The position numbers and the translations under genes were made by a program. Source: Girardia tigrina (lineage: Eukaryota > Platyhelminthes > Tricladida > Dugesiidae). From it: a stretch of DNA of 28,147 bases. Each line of letters starts with the position of its first letter. Within the stretch, counting starts at the first letter, position 1. The notes below the pieces were generated by a model, which was not told where the DNA came from, made no database searches, and saw nothing but the letters and a program-made list of their open reading frames with translations. The DNA lies in assembly GCA_001938485.1 (NCBI GenBank), contig MQRK01226760.1:30323-58469 (forward strand), in the 5' to 3' direction. Positions 19,961 through 28,147 of this stretch are shown here, piece by piece.

Positions 19961-19996
<36 letters not shown>
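19954..19996. repeat. (AT)n microsatellite with GT-rich edge
   Basis: About 43 bases of alternating A/T, followed by GTTTGTGTGGGTGTGTT. It starts exactly at the end of the Penelope tail, where these elements often sit next to or generate short tandem runs. Confidence 0.95.
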
Positions 19997-19999
<3 letters not shown>

Positions 20000-20270
20000 T
20001 GTGTGGGTGTGTTAAATAGGGAGTGTTGTCAATAGTCTTTCTAAAACACTACCGACAATACACACTATTTTCACCGAACAACATTTATTCCTTAACAAAA
20101 AATATGATAATACAGGTTAATTTAAATAGAATACACCAAAATAACCATCTATTTATTCATTTCTGAATTAGTGATCATTTGATACAGGAATATTCTTTAT
20201 TAAACTAGGCGACAATTTTAATTTATCTTTATTCGAGAATTACTTAATTATTTATCCTCAAAATTGCGAC

Positions 20271-20550
20271 TCTTCAGCAGAAGGCGTTTTATGTGTTTTA
20301 GTTTTGGAAAACATGTGTAATTATCCCTGTGTAATATGCTTTTTGAACAGAATTTGGTATTGATACATCCCATCATGTAAGCATACGACGGTTGCTTAAC
20401 CATATAAAAGAGACAAGATGTTAAGGAAAAGTCCTAAAAGAGCTCGTGTTTCAGAAAAGCAAGTTGAGAAAATTCATGAAACGTTCGAAAGAAGCAAGTC
20501 GTGAGGCTCCGATTCTTCAAAGCACTTTAATATCAATATCACGAAAGATT
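20271..20550 (+). pseudogene. transposase N-terminal HTH fragment (mariner/DUF4817 type)
   Basis: Frames in this stretch give the pieces of the double helix-turn-helix found at the N-terminus of the mariner-type transposases annotated as DUF4817: a Gln-Gln-Lys-Ala-Phe-Tyr-Val start (about 20276), FGIDTSHHVSIRRLLNHIKET (about 20352-20415), then RVSEKQVEKIHETFERS (about 20443-20493) and ASREAPILQSTL (about 20494-20530). The pieces lie in more than one frame and have several stops, so the copy is dead. It differs from the HTH_48-type fragment at 11322. No DDE catalytic domain follows before LINE copy 2 at about 20930. Confidence 0.6.
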
Positions 20551-20929
20551 GAATAATAGCTACAATCAACATCCTGGATGAGGAGATCCTAAAGTGAGTT
20601 TGGTAGGGAAATTTCAAATTAACTTAATGCTGTCTGTTCCACTTGGTAGTAATACGAAGGAAATTATATAATTTATGAATTTATTATTATATGTGCTAAT
20701 TATTATTATCTATTTTTTTATGTTTTAACTTTGCTTATATAAAATGACTTTACCATTTTCCTATGTAAGTCGATTAAATCTCGTCATAAAATTATAATCC
20801 GAAAAGCAGAGGGTGAGTAGATCGAAAATAAATACCAATATGAATAACCATTAATACATAATGTTAAGTAATATTTTTTCCCGTTATTATCTTTTTATTA
20901 AAATAAAAAATTTTAATGTTAATATAATG
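20551..20929. other. A+T-rich spacer
   Basis: No supported gene. It may include the eroded remainder of the transposase element upstream; no motif supports this. Confidence 0.4.
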
Positions 20930-20961
20930 GATTACGGGAAACCGAAGTGGGGCCCGTAATC
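20930..20961 (+). other. 9-bp perfect hairpin at the apparent 5' edge of LINE copy 2
   Basis: GATTACGGG (20930-20938) pairs with CCCGTAATC (20953-20961) across a 14-base loop. It sits where A+T-rich DNA changes to the G+C-richer LINE sequence, so it may be a structured 5' end. Confidence 0.45.
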
Positions 20962-21084
20962 AATTGCTTGCTGAGAAGCGAAAAACCGACTGAGGCTCCG
21001 GAAAAGTTCTAAAACTATTGGACCTGAGGGTTACTCATTTAGCCATCGGGAAGGGGAAAGCATAATATAAAAATTTTTTGTGCG

Positions 21085-21092
21085 TGACGTCA
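21085..21092. promoter_or_regulatory. CRE-like palindrome in LINE 5' region
   Basis: TGACGTCA, the consensus CREB/ATF-binding palindrome, lies about 150 bp into the putative LINE 5' region, where LINEs keep internal promoters. A single 8-bp match is weak evidence. Confidence 0.2.
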
Positions 21093-21949
21093 CATTATTC
21101 AAACGTAGAGATATGATGATGGAATTATTTTTACGTCATTGCACATAGAATTTAATACTCGCTTCTATGCAATGTGCCCTGATAACTAGAGTCATATTCA
21201 CTAGGGTAAATGAATAGATCAAACTTACTTGGCTAGCAATTCAGTTTGTAAGTAATATAAAGCGCTTCAGAAACCCAAACGAGGATTCTAGTAGGACTTA
21301 AAGTCAATAAACTTCTCTCAGATTCCGTAGATGTTTGGAGTGATCTGAGAAGGTGGAAAGTAGGGAAATTGAATTTCTGTATATTAAATGAAGAAAAGTT
21401 AATAACGATAACAAAAGCTTTGGAAACAGTATTTTAACCAAGACTCACTGATGAGGAACAGAAAATACTGAATTCAAACAATGGAAAATTCTCAACAATA
21501 ACAATTTAATTTAAGTTTGGAGAGAAAGGGGCATAGTTCGGAGGATAAAAGAGAGACCCAAAGAAAATGGATTTTATTTCACTAATTGAGGGGCTTTATG
21601 TGTGTCAGACAGTCAGTCGTATTTATCAGAGTGTATACTCCAATTGACTGTGGATATACACAAGAGGAAAAAGTTTATTTTTATCAAACTTAGCAGGAAA
21701 CGGTCGACAAGGAAAGACAATATAAACAAAATAGAACTGTTTGGTTAACTTAAACTTGTGGATCAAGAAGAAGGAACAGTATCAAAACATAATTTTTGCA
21801 CCAAGCGAGTGGTTCCAAAATATCGGAAACCGAGAATTGGGATACCCACCAAATCCAATGGATAAATCCTTGAAATCTATAAATGGTTGGAAATAAAATT
21901 TATTTTTTTCTTGGAAGAATGCTTCAAAAATATTTTGAATAGATAGGAA

Positions 21950-22440
21950 GATTTTCCAAAAATTTGGAGAGAAGCCAAGTAAGTGGTAATCTTCAAATCG
22001 AAGGACTCCCAAAAAGACCCCAATTATTACCGAGGTATATTTCTTTTAGATGTATAAATAATCACGCTATTAGAATCAATCTTGCACACAGAACAGTTCA
22101 AAATCGGGCCAAAAAGTGGAACTTCCCTGTAGGAAATAAGCGTTTGAAAATGTCCCTAAAGAATCTCTTCAGAGTTGATTAAAAAAACTAAGGATAAAGG
22201 GTGAATACTCCGGTTCATCAAAGCCTTCTATGAAGGATTCGACGGTTCCATTATAAATGAAACATTCAAACTAGACAAATAACTTCTTTAAGGTTGTGTT
22301 TTACGCCCACTGCTTTGCAGTATTGTCTTTCATACAGTATTAAAAATAGTAGTATCCAATTGTCTCTGTGGAGAGATAAAGTTGATGACAGAACGTTGAG
22401 ACTTCCTCAAGATAAACCGACTAGTCTCTACTGTTGATCT
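21950..22440 (+). pseudogene. LINE copy 2 reverse transcriptase remnant
   Basis: The conserved core of the non-LTR RT in pieces: WREAK and VVIFKSKDS (motif 1-2 approach), DPNYYRGIFLLDV (the 'NYRPISL' motif), FIKAFYEGFDGSIINETFKL (between motifs 3 and 4), GCVLRPLLCSIVF (the 'G.PQG..LSP.LF' motif) and LVSTVDL. The pieces change frame and are interrupted by several stops. The catalytic YxDD box is not readable here. The element would copy its own RNA at a nicked target site. The frames 21964-22182 (plus) and 21782-22012 (minus) are overlaps or shadows of this. Confidence 0.65.
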
Positions 22441-22827
22441 ATGTCTTATAGACATTGACTGAAACAATCTGGTCAATAATCAAAAAAATATGAAACAAAG
22501 TATTCATTTATTCAGAGCTCAAAATAATCATAAGACGAAAGTTTTGAACTTAAACAAAGATTTCATGGTCTACACTGTTCGGTATCAGCTTGAGGATGGT
22601 CTTGAATGGGTCTCTGAATTTAGTTAGAAAAGATCTAAGATCTTTTCAACTGCAGCACTGATAAAGAAGTAAAAATAAGAGTAAAGAAAGAAAACCAGAA
22701 GATTTTAAGAATTCAAAGAGCTTCAATGTAATTTCACGAAATACAAAAAGTATGGTTAATTCTTGCCTATTACGGTTGCGAGAGCTGTAGAACTACAGAC
22801 AAGAACTTCAAAATATTTATTATAAAG

Positions 22828-23560
22828 GTGAATAAAATTGAAAAGATCAATATGGAAACACTGGAAATTAGACTTTTACACCTAATAGATATCATCGCAA
22901 GCAGACAATTTACCCTTAATTTTAAGACTAAAGAGACAGAGAAGTTTGAGTACATCAAACTAATCTGGATAGCCGAAGTGTCAATTTGGAACATGATTAG
23001 CAGGAGAATGAAGAATTTTATCTCAGAATGCCCGTGAGTAGAAATAGAGTGAGTCGTTGTGGATGAAGCTATAAATGAAGACTTCATAGATCATATTATT
23101 CACAGAGAAATTATTCACTGTATCTAACAAAGCATATTTTAATTCCTTAATAAAATCAGGAAAAAATTACAGAACAAAACAGGTTTGCCAAAACTGATCC
23201 ATATGTGGGTGAAACCTTTCCATTTCTACAACAACGATGTTACAAGTGATTTTACAAACAAAAGTAACTGAATAGGCACAACATAAATGATCATACAGTG
23301 TCAATTTCCGCCACACAAGATATGTCAAAGCCCGATAGCGAAAGCAAAGGCTTTCAATGTACATTATACAGGGAATCGTATTAGACGAATGTATGACACT
23401 TAATACTCTCCAATCGTGATCATCGAGTTGATTCAGTAGAAGAAATTGGAGAGCCAACAGTATCATCAGTACAACTAATTGAAAGTAGCAACATCACTGT
23501 AAGCATCATACTCATTCCCAATGTTTCAGAGCACCAACAACAACCAGCAACAGATACTCA
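22828..23560 (+). pseudogene. LINE copy 2 C-terminal region with zinc-finger remnants
   Basis: The frame from 22828 reads NKIEKINMETLEIRLLHLI, then SRRMKNFISECP, matching copy 1's GRKKQSISEC. It continues as VDEAINEDFIDHII (copy 1: RDDAVYGDFINRI), RCYK...LNRH...DH (finger 1), QCTLYRESY (finger 2 start) and EEIGEPTV. At 23048 a TGA stands where copy 1 has TGG (Trp), and at 23036 a TGA stands where copy 1 has CGA (Arg); both fit single transitions. In the finger-1 interval this copy has one more base than copy 1 and no frame change. Confidence 0.7.
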
Positions 23561-23699
23561 AACTGTATTTGGTCTACATTTTATCAAGAGACATGCACAA
23601 CAACATCAATGCACATCTGCTCGTTTCTAACTGGGAAACAGAAATGATCTCGTAGACTGAAGTATTCCATATGAAGCATATCAGGGGCTGCTAAACACA

Positions 23700-23790
23700 T
23701 TCTAGTTTTAGTGGACACTTTAAAAAGCTTTAGAGGTTCAATATCATTTAAAGAGATGGAGAGACCAATTTACGTCATTTCTTTAATATC
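23700..23790 (+). repeat. LINE 3' untranslated end shared with copy 1
   Basis: This matches 9672-9763: AGTTT, TTTAAAAAGC, TTTAGAGGTTCAATA, then AAAGAGATGG and GAGAGACCAAT...CGTCATTTC. Identity ends within a few bases of CGTCATTTC in copy 2. In copy 1 the sequence continues into the GIY-YIG fragment. Confidence 0.7.
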
Positions 23791-23917
23791 TTTTTTATTT
23801 CATACTATAATTTAAGTTCTTGTAAATATTTCTTATCTGGTGAACTGTCTTATTTTCTGTGTCAAACAAAAATCATTTTTGCCTTTTTTCTTTTTGTTTT
23901 AAACGTAAAAATATTTC

Positions 23918-24011
23918 TGTGAGGAATGTTTTGAATTGTGTGTTGATATTGTGCATGTTGTATGTTGATTCGGATTGTGCCTCTCCTACACAGATGGATT
24001 ATTGATATTTT
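23918..24011 (+). repeat. leader repeat, copy D
   Basis: The best-preserved copy, nearly identical to copy A over TGTTGTATGTTGATT, GGATTGTGCCTCTCCTA and CAGATGGATTAT. It starts about 130 bp after the end of LINE copy 2. A spacer of about 175 nt leads to the mini-ORF at 24188. Confidence 0.75.
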
Positions 24012-24187
24012 CTTTGATTTAATGTAATTTAAAATTTTAATATATTAATTTAATATGTTCTTTTTTTTTAAATGTTTAGATTTAATTTCAACCAATTAAA
24101 TTCTTTATAATTAATATTTTTTTATTAACAGATTTTCATTTATTGAAAATAATTAGTTTGAACTCAGAAATAAATTGATCAAGAGAG

Positions 24188-24250
24188 ATGTCAAATAGTG
24201 AATGCGTTTGTGGTATTAATATATGTTGTAAACCTTATATTGATGTATAA
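24188..24250 (+). CDS. small MSN-type ORF downstream of leader D, unknown function
   Basis: A 20-codon frame begins ATG TCA AAT (Met-Ser-Asn) after AGAGAG and ends TAA. It has four cysteines in twenty residues (CVCG and ICC). No family recognised. As with the copies at 4757 and 7500, the case rests on its conserved start and fixed position behind a leader repeat. It may be only a first coding exon, continuing after a splice that I cannot identify. Confidence 0.3.
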   Translation: MSNSECVCGINICCKPYIDV

Positions 24251-24886
24251 TAATTTCTAAACTGGTACAGCTAAAAAATTATATATTTATAACTAAAACT
24301 ATCACATACAAAATTAGTCTCACTAAAAATAGTTTGTAATCTATTTAAAAAAATAATATTTCTAAATATTATATTAAAAAAACCTTAAGAAAGACATACA
24401 AAAAATTATTTCAATGTTTATTGATTTTTTAAATTGTAATTGTAATAATTACACGAGTATTTTATTCTCATCTCATGTTCTATATTTTTCTTCGTCGTTG
24501 CCATCTTCTCAGATCTTTATGTTTTCTGACATTCTATGATTCTGACAAAGTTAAAACATTCTTTCATTTCAAATAAATCACGTATATTTATAAAAGCGAT
24601 CTGACGGAAATAAAGCTCAATTATAACGAATGTTATTGTATAACATCTAACAAAAGTGTTTATTTTCCCTTTCAAAGACTGAAAAGACTCAATTAGATAA
24701 TAAGTGAAAATATATAAATATCTTCAAGCATCTCTTTCATTTTCATTTCTGTCTGTCGAATAACAATGATTAAGATATGAAAGGGAAAACATTTTGAAGG
24801 TGTATTGCCTGTATATATAATAATATTTATCTTTTTTTTGTTTCTTACTGAGTAATTAAAACACTTCTCCGAAAGAAATGAATTGA
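24251..24886. other. A+T-rich intergenic stretch, no gene
   Basis: No supported frame. On the minus strand, 24490-24520 reads CTGAGAAGATGGCAACGACGAA, vaguely like the Penelope tails elsewhere in the window but without the A+T-tail match, so it is not called. Confidence 0.45.
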
Positions 24887-25266
24887 AATTTTATTCCTGT
24901 TAAAAGCTATAACAATAATAAAACCAAATTTTCTTTTATCTATTACGATACAAGGGTGGAACATGATACGCCGGTGTCTATCGGTTTAACTAATGAAGAT
25001 TGTCCAAGAGTAATCTTTGGTGGGGTGCTGAGTTTTCAGCTGGATAATATAACGGGTGGGGGAGTGCTTCACTGCCCGTTTCCCTGTCTCACTAAGTGCG
25101 TTCATACAGTCAAAAGTCTTCAGAATTACAGAACGAAGGAACATAATTGGTCGTTTCTCAGTGGGAAGATAAAGAGTGCTCATGCATTGAAAGCTCACAC
25201 TCTTCATCTGAAGCCGTGTGAGAGGATCAGAAAACTTTGTATTTGTGAAATGGTTTCTACCCGATA
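24887..25266 (+). CDS. open frame with degenerate C2H2-like finger, unassigned
   Basis: A frame of about 125 codons with no in-frame ATG near its start; the G+C-rich, coding-looking part begins about 24950. It contains HCPFPCLTKC, then SLQNYRTKEHNW, spaced like a C2H2 finger (C-x3-C-x13-[H/Y]-x4-H) with Tyr in place of the first His, then a Lys/His/Leu-rich segment with several Cys. A possible splice acceptor (ACAAG after a pyrimidine-rich stretch) precedes it. It could be a host exon or the N-terminal finger region of a LINE or another transposon. It does not match the fingers of LINE copies 1 and 2 closely. The minus-strand frame 24986-25207 is its shadow. Confidence 0.4.
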
Positions 25267-25307
25267 AAGAGTTTATGATTTACTACCCTGTGTGCCATTC
25301 GGCGGAG

Positions 25308-25319
25308 GCTTATATAAGC
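25308..25319. promoter_or_regulatory. TATA-containing 12-bp palindrome
   Basis: GCTTATATAAGC is a perfect palindrome with a TATATAAG core, lying 40 bp after the zinc-finger frame at the edge of the G+C-richer block. It may be a TATA box of a transcript running either way, or chance in A+T-rich DNA. Confidence 0.15.
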
Positions 25320-26824
25320 ATTTAAATAACTGAAAAATAAAAATTTATAGATAATAAATATTAGACGAAAAATATTTTTATAATATTGTTAGTTAAGATG
25401 GATTCTAATATAATGGTAGAATAATAAAATAATCATAACATATTTTCTTTAATTGTTTCTGTTATATTATTAATAATTAATAAAGTATTCAAATAAATGA
25501 AAGACGTTGTTTTACAATGCTTTTATTTTGCCTTTTTTGGATTTTATTGATTTAAATAACACATTTTAATTAATTTTTAATAAGATTGATTTAATTATTA
25601 GTTTCAAGTTAATTAAATAAAAAGAAAAATGTATATTATATATTTAAAAAATATGAAGAGTATTTTTTAACTTTGAAACGATTATTTTATTAATCTTAAA
25701 TTACGTTTTTTCTATTCATTTAAAATAAAAATATTCACAATAAAAATATTTTTCTTTTTTCTATTTGAGAAGAAAAAGTTTAAAATATTTGTGACACAAT
25801 TTGTAATTAAAAACAATTATTAAAAATTGTTCCAAGAACTATTTTTATACTTTTATTTTTTATAAAAATAAATTCTTTAATTAAATTAAATTAATTATCG
25901 TATTAATTAAGTTTTTTTGAACCTAAAATTTATTTAAATATAAAATTTAATAGAATATAATGAAATTCATCATTTAAACAAAAAAAGTAAGAACTGATAA
26001 TAATTTTCAGATGATTTAAAAATCCGGTAAATATTCTCTCTTTAATATTCATCATTATCATATCTGCCAACATTTGCTGCAATAATTGTCTTTTTGTTTT
26101 AATTTATTCCCGTGATTTTATATCATAAACTTTTGTTGGATTAACTGTTCATTAATTAGACGTTTTAATCTCTTTTGTGATTTTTACGATAGTTTTAAAA
26201 AAAATAAATGATTTCTCATTTTTTCTTTTTAATAAAATTAATTAGCAAAACAAAATTTTACATTTTCTATTTTTAAAATAATTTTAATTGAAAATAGAAT
26301 CAAATGAACGATTTATTTTGTAAAATGGCTTCTGTATTTTGTTACAACTGTAAATTAACTTGAATAAACAATAATGATAATTAATCATTTTAAAGAAATA
26401 AAAGATATTAAATGAGAAATCTTCTAAATGCCATGCAAAATTTAAGTAAGGTGTTATATATATATATATATATTCTTACGATTTCCTAAAATTAATGTGT
26501 AATCTTAAGTTTCAAAAATAAATTCATTAAACCATATTAATAATAGTAATAATTATTAATATTATTATGTTAATTCGTTTAAGAAATATAGAAAGAGAAG
26601 AAGCTGATTTAAGTCCAAACAGTTAATACAAAATTTCAGGGAAAATGGAATCAATTTGGTGTAAATATTGTTTGTAAGTGTATTTTGTAAAACAGCTAAC
26701 TGAAACAGATGTTTCAAGGAGCTCTTTTAGCGAAATATATAAATTAATAAAAATATTAAAAAAAATAAATTTTAATTTAACTACACTTTATAACAATATA
26801 AAAAATTAACAGTAAGAAAATTGA
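25320..26824. other. A+T-rich intergenic stretch, no gene
   Basis: About 1.5 kb without any supported gene, RNA or transposon domain. An (AT)n tract lies at 26455-26473. Confidence 0.55.
26455..26473. repeat. (AT)n microsatellite
   Basis: Short alternating A/T run. Confidence 0.9.
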
Positions 26825-27031
26825 TATAAAATCCGAACAATTCGAATAGTTATTCAAAATACAATTGTGCTGATCGTCAACGAGATTGGCAGAAGACGTG
26901 GCGGTGGCGGTCAGATATTCGTGGAATTGTTGAACGAGCTCGAGGGAGATTCGATGTTGGGTTTTGTGGAATTACTGTTGTTGATATTGAGAAACGGAAA
27001 GATGGCGATGAGTAAGGAGGAGATTCGATGA
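26825..27031 (+). pseudogene. G+C-richer frame with weak AAA-ATPase Walker B resemblance
   Basis: A 68-codon frame without an initial ATG, closed by TGA, in an island much richer in G than its surroundings. It reads TIVLIVNEIGRRR, then GGGGQ, then VELLNELEGDS. In proteasome Rpt and FtsH-type AAA proteins the Walker B strand (hhhhDE) is followed by a Gly-rich loop and 'LLxxLDG', the same order, but here the Asp before Glu is Asn and three residues are missing after it. A second frame (VERARGRFDVGF) is equally open and I cannot choose between them. The minus-strand frame 26877-27125 is most likely a shadow. This is at best a decayed fragment. Confidence 0.2.
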
Positions 27032-27261
27032 ATTGAGATTGGGATTGTGAAATTATATTATAAACGGGTATAAGGAAATAAAGCGATAAAGTCCATAATG
27101 ATAATTTTCGAATAAACCACGTCAATCATTTATTCAAATCATCATCATTGTATTATCAAATTCCCTCTAATGTCAACAGAACAATCGTGTTGAGTTAGGT
27201 ATTTTATAAATCAATAACATTATAATTTATACTGAAACTTGAATCGATTATAATTAATAAT

Positions 27262-27282
27262 AATATATATATATATATATAT
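27262..27282. repeat. (AT)n microsatellite
   Basis: Alternating A/T run of about 20 bases. Confidence 0.9.
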
Positions 27283-27344
27283 TGTAGTGCCCTACTTATT
27301 TTGTAAATGCAAAAAAAGTTAATATAATTTAATCTCTCCTTTAC

Positions 27345-27525
27345 TTTATTTCTGCCCTTTATTTCTTTTGTGCATAATTTCTTTGTGGTGTATTTTTTTG
27401 GTGTGATATATGTTTTGGCACATTGTTATTTTTTTGGTATGACTTTGGTTTGTCTTACATAATTTTTTTATGTAAACATTTTTTGTATGTGTTTCACAAT
27501 ATTTTTTTGTAATTTATTATTATTT
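27345..27525. repeat. T/G-rich strand-asymmetric stretch with periodic T-tracts
   Basis: Runs of six to eight T separated by GGTGTGAT, GGTATGACT, ATGTAAAC, GTATGTGT and GTAATT recur every 15-45 bases, with very little C or A between. It looks like a degenerate tandem or a strand-skewed simple sequence. No coding role seen. Confidence 0.4.
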
Positions 27526-27651
27526 ATTTTTTTTATTCTTGCGACTAAATCAACATTATATATAATATATGTAATATATTATAATAAATATCATATTGAC
27601 CATTAAAAAAGATCAATAAAAAATTGAACAAAGAAAAAAAAGAATTCCTGA

Positions 27652-27864
27652 TTAGATATCGTCCACAAAATTAATCTTCAGACTACAATCATTAAAAATC
27701 TCAGTTTTGACGTTCTTTCTATTCTTCCAAGTCATCTACCGGGACTCCAGACTTTTAAAAAATATCGAGATCGAATACAACAAATAAAACAGTCGAGAAA
27801 TAGACCGCACGACAATCGACCGGATATTATTATATCTACAGATCAATTTTCATGTCGACCATAA
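27652..27864 (+). pseudogene. probable MULE-type transposase fragment
   Basis: An uninterrupted frame of 70 codons to TAA, with no ATG start. The pattern SILPSHLPGLQTFKKYRDRI, then NRP..NRPDIIISTDQF, fits the linker of animal MULE transposases (FLYWCH-associated), where 'LPS...L.r.i.R.R' is followed by a Pro-rich spacer and an 'I.iP..f' strand before the catalytic domain. The upstream helix (KINLQTTIIKNLS) also fits. Neither the FLYWCH zinc finger nor the DDE domain is present, so this is a fragment, perhaps one exon. A tandem 38-bp repeat begins right after the stop. Assignment is by pattern and needs a profile search. Confidence 0.45.
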
Positions 27865-27867
27865 AAC

Positions 27868-27980
27868 TGTTCAATCGTTGGTCTATCAATAACGTTTATT
27901 TATACGGATCAATCGTTTGTCTATCAAAAACTTTTATTTATACAGGTTAATTGTTATCACTAGTCTCCCAATAAAGTTTC
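27868..27980. repeat. 38-bp tandem duplication
   Basis: Two well-matched units (from 27868 and 27906), each with TCAATCGTT, GTCTATCAA, then TTTATTTATAC, and a diverged third (from 27944: GTTAATTGTT, then CAATAAAG). Confidence 0.75.
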
Positions 27981-28111
27981 GTTAAAAGTTGATTAAATTT
28001 TGTTCTTTTATTTTAACTTATACTAAATTAATCTAATTTTGTGTTAGGTTAGTTTAGTATACATATTTTTCCAGCTTATTCAATAGTCCTGTTAACTAGA
28101 AGAATAAGTTG

Positions 28112-28112
<1 letters not shown>

Positions 28113-28147
<35 letters not shown>
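28113..28147. repeat. (AT)n microsatellite running off the window end
   Basis: A pure alternating A/T run of at least 35 bases, truncated by the window edge. Confidence 0.95.

Larger units (their letters stand above)
20930..23790 (+). mobile_element. LINE (non-LTR retrotransposon) copy 2, long but heavily decayed
   Basis: Nearly 2.9 kb richer in G+C than its flanks. Fragments in several frames give a non-LTR reverse transcriptase: an approach segment near 21960 (WREAK, VVIFKSKDS, then NYYRGI near 22020), a LYEGFDGSI-like stretch near 22230, a GCVLRPLLCSIVF motif near 22293-22330, and thumb-like LVSTVDL near 22420. The C-terminal part (22828-23560) aligns with copy 1, including RCYK...LNRH, QCTL and EEIGEPT. 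The last about 80 bp (23700-23783) match the 3' untranslated end of copy 1. No apurinic-type endonuclease was recognised. Many stops and shifts make this copy much older or less constrained than copy 1. Confidence 0.75.

Noticed and set aside
24490-24520. Minus-strand CTGAGAAGATGGCAACGACGAA as another Penelope-type tail
   Set aside because: The A+T-rich tail motifs that support the copies at 16137 and 19880 are missing, and the core match is too permissive.
26877-27125. 82-codon minus-strand frame with Ser/Pro-rich composition
   Set aside because: It lies opposite a G-rich stretch. The Ser/Pro/Arg richness is what the complement of Gly/Glu/Asp-rich sequence gives, and plus-strand frames are at least as plausible.
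1-28147. CRISPR array, operons, bacterial promoters or ribosome-binding sites
   Set aside because: No regularly spaced repeats with unique spacers. The repeat content, histone relic and retroelements mark the sequence as eukaryotic.

Overview
The window is 28 kb of very A+T-rich eukaryotic, probably animal, draft genomic DNA with one assembly gap (17556-18047). I see no intact, confidently expressed host gene. What can be recognised is a decayed histone H2B, fragments of several transposon classes (a Ty3/gypsy-type LTR fossil, two copies of one zinc-finger non-LTR family, Penelope-like pieces, two different mariner-type helix-turn-helix fragments, a probable MULE fragment), short dispersed repeats and (AT)n microsatellites. 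The mixture of a GIY-YIG Penelope, mariner, LINE and gypsy elements with a metazoan-style H2B suggests an invertebrate. The species cannot be named from this sequence.

Layout. 1-425: A+T-rich flank with two short dispersed repeats. 425-3590: gypsy fossil (RT, RNase H, integrase, possible 3' LTR). 3590-8760: A+T-rich DNA with two copies (4372 and 7076) of a ~110-bp conserved 'leader' repeat, each followed 200-330 nt later by a small reading frame beginning Met-Ser-Asn. 8760-9900: 3' part of a LINE (copy 1) with two C2H2 fingers, fused to a piece of a Penelope GIY-YIG domain. 9900-12400: A+T-rich DNA with a mariner HTH fragment (11322). 12400-16230: microsatellites, a ~60-bp tandem array, a ~315-bp inverted-repeat (MITE-like) element and Penelope-like 3' tails. 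16278-16481: unassigned minus-strand exon candidate. 17183-17440: H2B pseudogene, then the gap. 19067-19960: 3' half of a Penelope-like element with its 3' tail. 20271-20550: second mariner-type HTH fragment. 20930-23790: longer but badly decayed copy 2 of the LINE, followed by a third leader/MSN unit (23918-24250). 24887-25266: open frame with a degenerate zinc finger. 26825-27031: G+C-richer frame with a weak AAA-ATPase look. 27652-27864: probable MULE transposase fragment, then a 38-bp tandem duplication and a terminal (AT)n tract.

No pathway or operon logic applies; this is a transposon graveyard around a possible small gene family. The most novel item is the leader/MSN unit: four leader copies (one on the minus strand, touching the truncated end of the gypsy fossil), three with a downstream ATGTC-start mini-ORF. 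It matches no family I can name. The H2B pseudogene and the LINE-Penelope junction, whose start is shared by both LINE copies, are the next most informative.
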